From Spirochaetales bacterium (GTDB taxonomy: Bacteria; Spirochaetota; Spirochaetia; Treponematales; Treponemataceae), in assembly GCA_003252395.1 (NCBI GenBank), contig QKEL01000009.1:62001-126000 (forward strand): a DNA stretch of 64,000 nucleotides. The letters are read 5' to 3'. The translations under genes and the position numbers were made by a program. Below, one piece after another: positions 14,467 to 22,522 of the stretch. Below the pieces are notes generated by a model. The model had not been told where the DNA came from, searched no databases, and worked only from the letters and a program-made list of their open reading frames with translations. Position 1 is the first letter of the stretch. Every line of letters begins with the position of its first letter.

Positions 14467-15525
14467 TTAATCGATCCTTATCCGCATGGTAATCGGCATC
14501 CCGTTGCGGGTATCGCCGTCGTTTCGATAATAGTGCCGCTGCGTGGTCCCGTCCAGTCCGGTATAGTCGATAACGTACACCTCGCGCGCTTTTAATTGCA
14601 TGGGGTAGTTGTCGTACGGCAAATAGTCCGGAATGATCGCGCTGTCTTTCAGGGTTTCGTACGCGCCTTCCAGCCGCCAGAATTCCCGGTAGGAGAAATC
14701 GTGAAAGCCGTACAGGGGCTGTTTGCCGTAATAATTCGCGGCGTATGCCCTGCCTCCCGCCTCGATCGTATCCACGCGCAGGGGCGTCGTCGGCTTTAAG
14801 AGAAGGCTTAAATCCGTCGAGGCGATCCGCGTTTTGAAATGCCAACTCAATTGATTCGCCATGCACGGAATCTGTCCGGTTATATCAAGCCTATCGAGAC
14901 CGATATGGGCCGAGCCGTAAATGCCCATAATGGTCGCGTCCTGAACGCCCTCGGTTTCCCGGAGGAAATTCGTGACCATGGCGTTTTCGCGAAAGCGCGG
15001 GTCTTTTCCCCCGTAGAATTCCATGCCCTGCGCGATCGCCTCCTCCGCCAGTCGGTACCGCTTAGAGTTCTCCTGGCCCTGCGCCTCCATATCGCGCAGG
15101 AATCGCGCCCCGATGGTCGCGTACTGATGCCCGACGTCGGTGCCGTGAAATACCGTTTCCGGGCATTCCCGCTTGACTGCCTGGTAGAACGCGTAGGTAT
15201 CCGGATTATGGGCGTTCGTGCCTTCCCAATCGGCGTAGATCGCGTCGAGTATCGCGTCGTCGGGGGCCCTCATCCACGTATTGAGGTATTCGGCGGTGTA
15301 ATAGGGCATCTCGATGAATAAAGACCGGTTTCCCTTTTCGTAATAGCCGATCCATATCTCGATTTCCCTATCGAGAATTGTCTTCTGGCCATGGATTTCC
15401 CCGTACAGTTGAATGGTTCCCCCGTAGGAAACCTCGCTCCCGGCCGCTTTGTCCGGCGTTGAGGAGCAGGCGCTCATCGCCAGGGCCAGCGCCAGTAGTA
15501 CGGTCAATCGGAATGTGTCTCGCAT
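14467..15525 (-). CDS. Lipoprotein of the EreA/ChaN-like (Tiki) superfamily
   Basis: 352 residues from ATG 15525 (GAGGA nine bases upstream). The lipoprotein signal MRDTFRLTVLLALALAMSAC ends in lipobox AMSAC. The mature part begins with IQLYGEIHGQKTILD, then RSLFIEMPYY, VFHGTDVGHQY and TIMGIYGSAHIG. This spacing of GE.H and a late G..H recalls the TraB/Tiki, ChaN and erythromycin esterase group. The assignment is by motif only, and the activity (hydrolase or haem handling) is unknown. It lies between a flavoprotein and a DfsB-like gene in a leftward run. Confidence 0.65.
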   Translation of the reverse strand: MRDTFRLTVLLALALAMSACSSTPDKAAGSEVSYGGTIQLYGEIHGQKTILDREIEIWIGYYEKGNRSLFIEMPYYTAEYLNTWMRAPDDAILDAIYADWEGTNAHNPDTYAFYQAVKRECPETVFHGTDVGHQYATIGARFLRDMEAQGQENSKRYRLAEEAIAQGMEFYGGKDPRFRENAMVTNFLRETEGVQDATIMGIYGSAHIGLDRLDITGQIPCMANQLSWHFKTRIASTDLSLLLKPTTPLRVDTIEAGGRAYAANYYGKQPLYGFHDFSYREFWRLEGAYETLKDSAIIPDYLPYDNYPMQLKAREVYVIDYTGLDGTTQRHYYRNDGDTRNGMPITMRIRID

Positions 15526-15568
15526 GTGATGGATTCCTCTAATTTTTTTTGGCGGCGCGTCGCGTGCC

Positions 15569-16237
15569 CTATTCGGATTCGGACAGGTTCGCCCGGACAA
15601 AAGCCGCAACGCAGCGGCTGTCGGGGAACATTTCTTTCAATGCCTTGAACCGGGGTCGGAACCGGTCTGAATCCACGCTGAATTCAGAAAGGCGATACCC
15701 GGCATGATCGTCCGAATATAGCTCGAATAGGTCGCTTACCCGCCTCAGCGCGCACTCAAGCCGCTCGTAGTTTTCCCGCTTCAGGAAGTGGTACAACGCG
15801 TGCTGTACCGGATGGATAACCGTGTCCATGAGCATGTAGCGCCACATGACCATGGAGAAGCCTGTGTCGAAGGAATCGGAGTTCACGTCCCTTTCCGAAT
15901 AGGCGGCGATAATCCTGATATAGCTTCCGAGGGAATCGAGGTATCGCGATTCAATGTCCTCCCTCGAGGCTCCCCGGTACGTATCGAATATTCGGGCGTT
16001 GATTTCATCCAGGGTCGTAAGCCCCTGGTATTCTTGGCTTTGCTGCGTGCCGAGCTTGAGGCTTGAAAGCTTGTCTATCGAATAGTTCATCCAGCCCACG
16101 ACGTGGCCAACGACGTCGGTATCGCTCCAGTCCTCATACGTTCCTGGGCCTTCCCCGCCCGTATCGTCATGGCGGAGTAAATCGCGAAATACCCCCGTCC
16201 CGTTCAGTATCATGTCCACTAGCTCGTTTCGATTCAT
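15569..16237 (-). CDS. ClbS/DfsB (DinB-like) four-helix bundle protein
   Basis: 222 residues from ATG 16237, with AAGGA eight bases upstream. TYEDWSDTDVVGHVVGWMNYSIDKL matches the W.v.dvl.Hl..W signature of the DfsB/ClbS and DinB-like group. HPVQHALYHFLKREN supplies the second histidine region. Members often bind a metal and act as thiol-dependent or protective enzymes; no specific reaction can be given. It starts about 140 bases after the hairpin at 16345, which separates it from the next gene upstream. Confidence 0.65.
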   Translation of the reverse strand: MNRNELVDMILNGTGVFRDLLRHDDTGGEGPGTYEDWSDTDVVGHVVGWMNYSIDKLSSLKLGTQQSQEYQGLTTLDEINARIFDTYRGASREDIESRYLDSLGSYIRIIAAYSERDVNSDSFDTGFSMVMWRYMLMDTVIHPVQHALYHFLKRENYERLECALRRVSDLFELYSDDHAGYRLSEFSVDSDRFRPRFKALKEMFPDSRCVAAFVRANLSESE

Positions 16238-16344
16238 CGTCTTCTTCCTTATTTGATGGGGGGCGTGGCCCGGGAAGCGTAGGAATGGTTCGCCGTACGC
16301 CGGATCATTCATTTTTGGGGAACCCGTATGCCCAATACAGAAGG

Positions 16345-16373
16345 AAGGGCTATCCGCTTGCGCAGATAGCCCT
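16345..16373. terminator. Hairpin terminator below the OB-like gene
   Basis: Perfect ten-base arms AAGGGCTATC / GATAGCCCTT with a nine-base loop, six bases after the stop of the gene at 16379. T-runs are short on both strands. Confidence 0.65.
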
Positions 16374-16378
16374 TTTCG

Positions 16379-16807
16379 TCAATCGAGTACGCGTACGGCT
16401 TTTAAGATCCTTCGCTCTGGCAGCGCTGTTCCGTTGGCCAATTTGGGCGATTTTAGGCTCACGATCGCGCTGAGGCGGACGCGTCGTTGCTCATAGGCCT
16501 GAACGGCTTCCCGGGATCCTTCGTCTATATACCAGTCGTTTCCCGAATCGTCTGTTATCACCAATTCAGGAAACGGCTCGCTTCCTACCAGCCGTATCTT
16601 TCCCCAAACCTCGATGGTTTGCCCGTCGACTACGTTGTCGGTACCGTCATTCGAGGACGTTTCCGCGACGGCGGCGGGGGTTTGTACCGCGGGCGTTGGG
16701 GGAATCTCTCCCTTTTTTTTCGCGTCTTTTCTTCCGCCCGCGAACGTTACGGAACACACAAGCAGGAAACTAAGACCCACGAGTGCGAACTTTCGCCATC
16801 CCGTCAT
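16379..16807 (-). CDS. Exported small protein with OB-fold-like domain
   Basis: 142 residues from ATG 16807, which overlaps the stop of the metallopeptidase gene (ATGA) and has AGAGGA upstream. The signal peptide ends SVTFAGGRKD, the export signature common in treponemes. A Pro/Ala/Thr linker leads to DGQTIEVWGKIRLVGSEPFPELVITDDSGNDW and a closing beta segment KAVRVL. That resembles a small OB-fold or DUF4920-like module. No catalytic residues stand out. Coupling to the M30 lipoprotein suggests a shared envelope role. Confidence 0.65.
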   Translation of the reverse strand: MTGWRKFALVGLSFLLVCSVTFAGGRKDAKKKGEIPPTPAVQTPAAVAETSSNDGTDNVVDGQTIEVWGKIRLVGSEPFPELVITDDSGNDWYIDEGSREAVQAYEQRRVRLSAIVSLKSPKLANGTALPERRILKAVRVLD

Positions 16808-18561
16808 TTCATTCCTCTCGACCATTCTTGCTTCGATAGGGGCCTTCGCGGTTTACTCGCGCCCGTCGCCGGATTGCGCACGGTTCCGTCCGGATTGAAT
16901 TGCACGTCAACTTTCATGTTCGTCGGAAGCTGCCCGGGCGTTACGGAGGTCGCGAAACCGGATGCGGCGGACATTCCCGAGCTCGCCGCGAATCCGGTTT
17001 CATAATCGCCGCTATTGTCCGGATTGGCGTTGAATATCATGCACACCTGACCGCTATAGGGAGCCGTATCGTCGACCTGGAAGGTAGAAACGCTTAACCC
17101 GCGATAACGCATGTTATCGCCGCTTCCGGTCTCGGGCGTATAGGAAGACTCCGCTCCCTGTTCATTAAGCAACGAGCCGATCGCCTCCCCGGGGAAGAGT
17201 TGGATCTCAAGCCCGTCTTGCGGTACGTAAACGCGGCGGCTAAGATTACTGATAATACCCTTATACCCGAGTAAGCCAGAAGGTCGGTAATACACGTTCG
17301 CGACAAGCCAGGTACTTAAGAGTGTTTCCCAGTTCGATAGGGAAGAGTCGATTCGGCTGGTAGCCGCCTCTGTTACCGCGCGATAATCCCGGAAGTCCGA
17401 CGCGAGGATTTCCTTGTATATGCCGATCCCGTTTGAGGCCTGGATCCGTAACCACTGGAAGAAAAGGTAGACGGTCGAGTAATTATCCAGTACCGAATCG
17501 GGATAGTAATACTCCCAGTATCCATTCCATACGTAAAAGTTATTTCCCGCTATGAGCGTATGGTAGGGATCATTATTGTAATAATTAATGCGGGAATCGC
17601 TTAAGCTACCGGTATATACGTACTCGGCGCCGGCGGAAAGCCCCTCGTTTATCCAAAGATCCTGGGCGGTACCCGTTTCCGCGACCGTATTCGAGAAATT
17701 GACCAGGTGCTGAAATTCATGCGCGACGGTATCGTAAAAATCGTCCGAGCCCGCCACTTGGGGATACGTATCCAAAAAGAGCATATCCGATTCGTTTGAG
17801 TGCGCCTGATCGGCTACCGAATACATATGCGCGTTTTGGAAGAACCCGCCGATGTAACTCCCCCCCGATACATACCCGTCCCGAATGTCCAGGAGTAGGA
17901 GCGTCACTTTACCGTCCTCGTTGACGTCAAGCGGGCTTCCGAAATTTTCGGTGATTTTTCCGTAAATATTCTCGTCGAATTCGGTGGCTATCTTCTTGGC
18001 CCACGCGCTGGTGAGTAAGGCGTTAGGCGCCACGTATACCTTTACGTAGTTCCCTGTCGCCCATAAACCCGCATCCACGGTATACCAACTATTGTCCCTT
18101 AGGTCCATGACGTTAAATTTCCGTCCCCATTGGACATAGAGGGCCATATTTTCGGTGACCGTAATTTCCTCGCCGGAGCGGTATGCCGTTCCCGTTCCCG
18201 CGGAAACCGTATTCCAATCGTCAAATACGCTCGGGTATTTCGATAAATCGCCGGAATTTCCCATTATAATGGCCTTTTGACCCGAAATATATTGGCATGC
18301 GTCAACCGGGGCCGTCCCAGACGTGGCTAGATTCGGGTAATAGGTTATCGTGTACGTCGGGGTGGTTTCCGCGATCCATCGCGCGTAAAGCGTCGTGTTT
18401 TCGGTGATTATAAAGGTTGAACCAGGCAGGTAGGCGGTACCGGTTCCCGCGTCCGATAGGGACCATCCGTTAAATTTATAGCCGGTTTTGGCCAGCCCGC
18501 CGGGGTTGCCGGGGATCGTTACCCCGGCGTTACCGAGATAGGCGGTCGTATCCACGGGCAC
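16804..18561 (-). CDS. InlB-repeat M30-type metallopeptidase lipoprotein (N-terminal part frameshifted)
   Basis: Open frame of 585 codons from GTG 18561, with no signal peptide in that span. Residues 24-62 and 92-145 are InlB/Listeria-Bacteroides repeats (TGYKFNGWS, TENTTLYARW; TENMALYVQW), and a third begins upstream. Residues 150-520 resemble peptidase M30 (hyicolysin): zinc motif HEFQH at 281-285 and a downstream glutamate in WINEGLSAGAE (306). The same frame continues upstream through another repeat, a Pro-rich linker and GFILALLGC, but has no start codon there. See the adjacent frameshift entry. Extracellular protein hydrolysis is inferred. Confidence 0.85.
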   Translation of the reverse strand: MPVDTTAYLGNAGVTIPGNPGGLAKTGYKFNGWSLSDAGTGTAYLPGSTFIITENTTLYARWIAETTPTYTITYYPNLATSGTAPVDACQYISGQKAIIMGNSGDLSKYPSVFDDWNTVSAGTGTAYRSGEEITVTENMALYVQWGRKFNVMDLRDNSWYTVDAGLWATGNYVKVYVAPNALLTSAWAKKIATEFDENIYGKITENFGSPLDVNEDGKVTLLLLDIRDGYVSGGSYIGGFFQNAHMYSVADQAHSNESDMLFLDTYPQVAGSDDFYDTVAHEFQHLVNFSNTVAETGTAQDLWINEGLSAGAEYVYTGSLSDSRINYYNNDPYHTLIAGNNFYVWNGYWEYYYPDSVLDNYSTVYLFFQWLRIQASNGIGIYKEILASDFRDYRAVTEAATSRIDSSLSNWETLLSTWLVANVYYRPSGLLGYKGIISNLSRRVYVPQDGLEIQLFPGEAIGSLLNEQGAESSYTPETGSGDNMRYRGLSVSTFQVDDTAPYSGQVCMIFNANPDNSGDYETGFAASSGMSAASGFATSVTPGQLPTNMKVDVQFNPDGTVRNPATGASKPRRPLSKQEWSRGMK

Positions 18562-18695
18562 GTCTCCGGAGGTGTTCGCATTACCGTCAAACGTGACCGA
18601 ATACGTGGGCGGGGGCGGTCCCGGTGGGGTTGATGCCGTCGGGGAGGGACAGCCTAAAAGGGCTAGGATGAAGCCGGAAACGAGCGGCGGAGCAT
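18562..18695 (-). pseudogene. Displaced start and signal peptide of the M30 lipoprotein
   Basis: ATG 18695 has a good GAGGA site seven bases upstream and opens with MLRRS, but this frame stops at 18663. The frame of the peptidase contains VSGFILALLGC (a convincing lipobox), then a Pro-rich linker and the first InlB repeat. The ATG and this frame differ by one base: adding one nucleotide within about 18682-18692 would join MLRR to VSGFILALLGC and give a normal lipoprotein. This is either a real frameshift mutation or a sequencing error. Confidence 0.6.
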
Positions 18696-19175
18696 GACCG
18701 GATCCTCGGTGCCGTAGACGATCAAGGAGGGAATGCCTTCTGCGATAAGGAGCCCCCGTAATTCGTCGAAGGCTACGATCGGCGTCTGGAAAACCAGGAT
18801 ATCTTCGTTCGTTACGTACCCGCCTTTGATCTGATTGTACAGGAGGGCGGTTCCCAGGGACTTCGCTATGAAAATCCGTTTCTTGAACTTTTTCGTTTTT
18901 TTCTTAACGTATTCGCCTATTAATTCCGAATCGATATCGATCCATTTCGTCCTGGTTTCCGGGTCGGATTTCATGAATTCCTTGTTATCGCCGTATCGCA
19001 GGTCCACCCCGAAATAGTGAATCCTTCTCTCCGCGAAAATGGGGTGCAGGTAAAAAAGCGATGGGCCGGCGAGGGTATAGCCCTGGCCCGGATACACGAT
19101 CCCGACCAACTCGTCATAGTCGTTTTCTTCCCGAACCGCTATTTCAACGTTGTCGTATCCCCGTATCGCGTTCAT
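18663..19175 (-). CDS. Truncated alpha/beta hydrolase-like protein
   Basis: 170 residues from ATG 19175, which overlaps the SUMF1 gene stop (ATGA) and has AAGGAG upstream. VGIVYPGQGYTLAGP looks like the oxyanion-loop region, FIAKSLGTALLY the nucleophile elbow (GKSLG type with Ser) and SLIVYGTEDPVM the acid-bearing strand. The frame then ends after LRRSFPASS, before the C-terminal histidine that such enzymes need. Its last 11 codons overlap the apparent start of the M30 lipoprotein. It is either a C-terminally truncated gene or affected by the same one-base error. Confidence 0.65.
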   Translation of the reverse strand: MNAIRGYDNVEIAVREENDYDELVGIVYPGQGYTLAGPSLFYLHPIFAERRIHYFGVDLRYGDNKEFMKSDPETRTKWIDIDSELIGEYVKKKTKKFKKRIFIAKSLGTALLYNQIKGGYVTNEDILVFQTPIVAFDELRGLLIAEGIPSLIVYGTEDPVMLRRSFPASS

Positions 19176-20080
19176 TTCGATCTCCTTCGCACCAGGCGGA
19201 AGCCGACGTCGGAAAAGGGGAAATAGTAGTCGGGATTGTTGATATTCTGCCTGAAAAAGCGCACGGTTTCCGTGTCTGAGATAAACGAGCCGCCCCGCCA
19301 TATCCGGTTGCTCGTCTTGAGCGCGGAGCCCGCGGTCCTGGCGGCGGTAATGATGGGCTTATAGGTTTCCGTGCAAAATTCGTTCACGTTGCCGCTCAGG
19401 TCGTAAATGCCCAATGAATTGGGAAGCAATTCCCCGACGGGGTGAACGCGGTTATCCGAATTGATCGCGAACCACCCTACCGCACGGGGGTCGTCCGAAC
19501 CGGCGTACGCGTGCGATTCCGCGCGGGGGCCGCCCCTTGCTATATACTCCCATTCCTCGAACGTGGGCAACCGATAGCCGGTGGCGCCTTCCGCGTAGCT
19601 CCAGTCCTGAAGATCATAACTGGGTTGCAGCCCGTTCATTTCGCTGAGTATATTGCAAAAAAGCGCCGCCCCGTACCAGCCAATATTGGTTACGGGCTTA
19701 TTCGCCGAGGACGGAACGCAGGAAATCCTTCCGTTTTCCAGCGAGATGTCTTCCGAACGGGCGTCCAGATCCATGATGGCATTATTGAATTGCGGGAATA
19801 AACCGACGAGCGGCACGAGCTTCCCCTCGGACACCCGAACGTATTTTTTTCGAATGCCGTAATTCATGACCTGAGTAAAGGCCTCCCAGGTCGTCTCGTA
19901 TTTCGCCGCGTAGAGGTCCTCGATGCGGGCTTGGTACCGCGCGCAATCGATATCGTCGCCGATATCGGCCAGTCCGCCCGCTACGGGAACCTCTTCCACG
20001 GTAACCCGCCCGTTCCCCGCGGAACAGGACGCGAGGAGAAAGAGGGCGGAGAGAAAGGGAAAATAAAACCTGCGGACCAT
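19172..20080 (-). CDS. SUMF1/formylglycine-generating-enzyme-like lipoprotein
   Basis: 302 residues. The lipoprotein signal MVRRFYFPFLSALFLLASC has Cys19. The mature domain shows the SUMF1 series: YETTWEAFTQVM, KPVTNIGWYGAALFCN, ATGYRLPTFEEWEYIARGG, LGIYDLSGNVNEFC, RIWRGGSF and VGFRLVRR at the end. True formylglycine enzymes use an active-site Cys pair; here the domain is probably a non-catalytic, ligand-binding version, as in many treponemal lipoproteins. AAGGAG precedes the ATG. The stop overlaps the hydrolase start, so the genes form one unit. Confidence 0.88.
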   Translation of the reverse strand: MVRRFYFPFLSALFLLASCSAGNGRVTVEEVPVAGGLADIGDDIDCARYQARIEDLYAAKYETTWEAFTQVMNYGIRKKYVRVSEGKLVPLVGLFPQFNNAIMDLDARSEDISLENGRISCVPSSANKPVTNIGWYGAALFCNILSEMNGLQPSYDLQDWSYAEGATGYRLPTFEEWEYIARGGPRAESHAYAGSDDPRAVGWFAINSDNRVHPVGELLPNSLGIYDLSGNVNEFCTETYKPIITAARTAGSALKTSNRIWRGGSFISDTETVRFFRQNINNPDYYFPFSDVGFRLVRRRSK

Positions 20081-20091
20081 GGGCGACTCCT

Positions 20092-20952
20092 TTACGCGTT
20101 CGCGGGACGCCTATCCCGTACGTACTTCTTGATTGACTCTATTTGTTTCCGGTCGAGCGGGTAGCCGAGCGCGTCGGCAACCTGAAGGGCGTATTCCTCG
20201 AACAAATCGATCGCGATAAGCAGGCTATCGTATACGCGCGGGAAGTTACCGTCGGAGTAAACGCGGCCGAGGCGTTCCGTTTCCCCGTCGGTCAGATAAC
20301 GCGTTACGTTTTTATAGGCCTTGCCCGCCGATACGGAAAAGCGGTGCGCGCATCCGATTTTCCAGGATACCATCGTATACAGCAAATCGATTTCGTTATG
20401 GTCTAAAAAGGATTTTGCGTACGAAAGCTCTTGCCGGTGAATTCCCTTCAGGACGTAGAGCGAAAGCCAGAGAAATTCGTTTACGGCGTCGTCGAATTCC
20501 CCTTTGCTTGGCCGCTTTACCCAATAGGCCCCCGCGTGAAGCGTTTCCCGTATGCGTAGGCCGTTATCCTTGCATAAAAGCACCCTTCGGGGTTCCTCTT
20601 CGGCGTTAAAGCGCTCGAGATTCCTCACGTTAACGAAGGTGAAATCAATCCGGTTCCCGTCCTGAAATTGTACGAGAAAGGCGTAGTTTTCCTGGCTATC
20701 GATGTCGTAGGGGTGGGAAAACCAGTCATCCGGTTCCTGGAGGATAAGCACGTCCCCGAAATGCCCTATCCAGGACCTATCCCGTATGTACGGCCGAATG
20801 TCCCGAACGAGGTACTGAATGTCATAATCGGAATACTCGTCCGTGACGCATTCCCCATTCGCCCGGGACCCATTCATGGTAACGGCGAGAATGGTATCGT
20901 CCTCTTGCGCAAATCGCAGTATCACTTCGAGCATTTCGCCTTCCGGCCTCAT
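20092..20952 (-). CDS. Aminoglycoside 6-adenylyltransferase-like nucleotidyltransferase
   Basis: 286 residues, the usual length of ANT(6)/AadK enzymes. AVTMNGSRANGECVTDEYSDYDIQYLV contains the nucleotidyltransferase GSR and the metal-binding SDYD pair. RIDFTFVNV carries the third acidic residue. The C-terminal half is the helical ANT(6) region. These enzymes transfer AMP to a hydroxyl of streptomycin-like drugs; chromosomal relatives are often of unknown substrate, so resistance cannot be assumed. GGAGGAGAG precedes the ATG. It lies next to an APH-like gene. Confidence 0.85.
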   Translation of the reverse strand: MRPEGEMLEVILRFAQEDDTILAVTMNGSRANGECVTDEYSDYDIQYLVRDIRPYIRDRSWIGHFGDVLILQEPDDWFSHPYDIDSQENYAFLVQFQDGNRIDFTFVNVRNLERFNAEEEPRRVLLCKDNGLRIRETLHAGAYWVKRPSKGEFDDAVNEFLWLSLYVLKGIHRQELSYAKSFLDHNEIDLLYTMVSWKIGCAHRFSVSAGKAYKNVTRYLTDGETERLGRVYSDGNFPRVYDSLLIAIDLFEEYALQVADALGYPLDRKQIESIKKYVRDRRPANA

Positions 20953-20968
20953 TCTCTCCTCCGCGGGA

Positions 20969-21775
20969 CTAAAGCCTTTTCCTCATTTCTTTGCGTATTC
21001 GCTTCACGATGACGGCCGTTTCCTTGGGAGAAAGGTTTTCATTGAGGCGCGCCGCGTACAGCGGCAAGAGCCAGGCGTTTATCTCGGCGCCCGTCACGCT
21101 GCTTACGGTACGATACTCCCTGATATAGGCCCGCGCAAGTTTTTTTTGCCCGAGGGCCAAGAAAATTCTCACGTACACGGGAACGGAATCGGGAATTTCG
21201 CCCGTTTCGAGTATTACTTTGCTCCTTGCCACGTCGCCGACGGGATGCCCCGACGAGCCGGTCATCCAATCGATTACCCATAGCGTATCGGTTACCAGTA
21301 CATTGTCGGGATGGAAATCGCCGTGGCACAGGCGATCGGAGTCCGGTAGGGTCCGTAGATACGCGATAATCCGTTCCTTGTCCGGATCGCTTAAGACCGG
21401 CGCGGCCTTGATCGCCCCGGCTATATTGGCCTTTTGCGAATTCTCCGGCGCGTCGTAGATCACGGAATTGAGTCGATGGTGAAATCGGGCCATTTGTCGG
21501 GCGATGGCGTTAAGGCGAAAGGGGTTTTCCGACAGTTCCCGCAAGAGGGATTTTCCCTGAATCCTTTCATAGACAATGCCCGTCCGATCGTCCCTATTCA
21601 CCAGTTCCATCGGTTTTGGGGTATGCAGCCCCATCGCGTGCGCATGGTTGGCGACCGTGTATTCCCGCTCCACCGCGGCCCGACTCATGAACGGCTTGAA
21701 TAATTTCAACACCGAAGCGGTATCATGCAGGCATACGTCAGCGGTTCGGCCGTTCCCGATTGTTTCGTTTTCCAT
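20969..21775 (-). CDS. APH-family phosphotransferase
   Basis: 268 residues, a small-molecule kinase of the aminoglycoside/choline kinase fold. IGNGRTADVCLHDTASVLKLFKP is the N-lobe with the ATP-binding lysine. LCHGDFHPDNVLV is the catalytic Brenner motif, and VIDWMTGSSGHPVGDVARS the metal-binding motif. A family of bacterial APH-like proteins shares the GxTA.v start. Substrate is unknown. AAGGA is upstream of the ATG, and 16 bases separate it from the ANT(6)-like gene downstream. Confidence 0.85.
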   Translation of the reverse strand: MENETIGNGRTADVCLHDTASVLKLFKPFMSRAAVEREYTVANHAHAMGLHTPKPMELVNRDDRTGIVYERIQGKSLLRELSENPFRLNAIARQMARFHHRLNSVIYDAPENSQKANIAGAIKAAPVLSDPDKERIIAYLRTLPDSDRLCHGDFHPDNVLVTDTLWVIDWMTGSSGHPVGDVARSKVILETGEIPDSVPVYVRIFLALGQKKLARAYIREYRTVSSVTGAEINAWLLPLYAARLNENLSPKETAVIVKRIRKEMRKRL

Positions 21776-21858
21776 TGCTTATTCCTTGTAATGCGGCGAT
21801 TCGTCGTAGTCGCTTTTCGCTCGGGTTACACGTATCGGTAATTCCGTCGGGAATGGCC

Positions 21859-22398
21859 TTATTTTACCCATTCGTTTACGGTCTTAACCGCGCAACCCTT
21901 GCTTTGATAATAGCGCAGCATATCGGTGATCTTCGTTTTATCGTAACTGGTAACGCAATCAGACAATACGGTCACCGTATACGACGCTTTGCGTAAGTTA
22001 TAACAGGTTGATTTAACGCAGGCAACGGCATCGGCCCCGGTTATGAGGAACTCGTTTATCCCCGTCCTTTGTATGAAATCGATAAACTCCGGGGACGTCA
22101 GGGCGTTTCCCTTGGTTTTCGTGAATACGTGTTCCGATACGACGTTCAGTTCCGGAACCAATTCGAAGCCCTTGGTGCCGGGCTTAAAGGTCCTCGTTCC
22201 GGCCGAGGCGTTTTCGTGTTTTACGTACGCGACCGCTATACCGGATCGTACGGCCCAATCGATCGCCCGGTTGATATTCCCGATTATGTCCCGGTAGTTT
22301 TTGGTAATGTCGTTTTGGATATCGATGATCACCAAGGCTTGCTTCCGCGTGCCGGTTCCGCCGTATAGGCCGTCCCGATTCATTTCACGTTCGCTCAT
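21859..22398 (-). CDS. Isochorismatase-family cysteine hydrolase
   Basis: 179 residues from ATG 22398 with GGAGG eight bases upstream. ALVIIDIQNDI holds the catalytic aspartate, the Lys lies in the middle of the protein, and GADAVACVKSTCYNLRKASY carries the cis-peptide and nucleophilic Cys. Such enzymes hydrolyse isochorismate, nicotinamide or other amides; the sequence does not decide which. It is divergent from the WYL regulator 125 bases away, a usual regulator-target layout. Confidence 0.88.
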   Translation of the reverse strand: MSEREMNRDGLYGGTGTRKQALVIIDIQNDITKNYRDIIGNINRAIDWAVRSGIAVAYVKHENASAGTRTFKPGTKGFELVPELNVVSEHVFTKTKGNALTSPEFIDFIQRTGINEFLITGADAVACVKSTCYNLRKASYTVTVLSDCVTSYDKTKITDMLRYYQSKGCAVKTVNEWVK

Positions 22399-22457
22399 GT
22401 CGTTTCCTCCAATTTTCTCAAGGTTTCGTACGGTATCCCCACTATATGGCCTCAATG

Positions 22458-22486
22458 TTGACGGGGGTGTGGCAACAATATACGAT
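22458..22486 (+). promoter_or_regulatory. Promoter of the WYL regulator gene
   Basis: TTGACG (22458-22463), 17 bases, TACGAT (22481-22486), 37 bases before ATG 22523. Confidence 0.6.
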
Positions 22487-22522
22487 TATGCAAAACTATT
22501 TTCTTTCAATAGCGGGTTTCCC

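Noticed and set aside
14465-14866. Extra 134 codons at the start of the flavoprotein frame
   Set aside because: They overlap the lipoprotein gene on the same strand in another frame, are Arg-rich and unlike any flavoprotein. GTG 14464 begins at the conserved domain.
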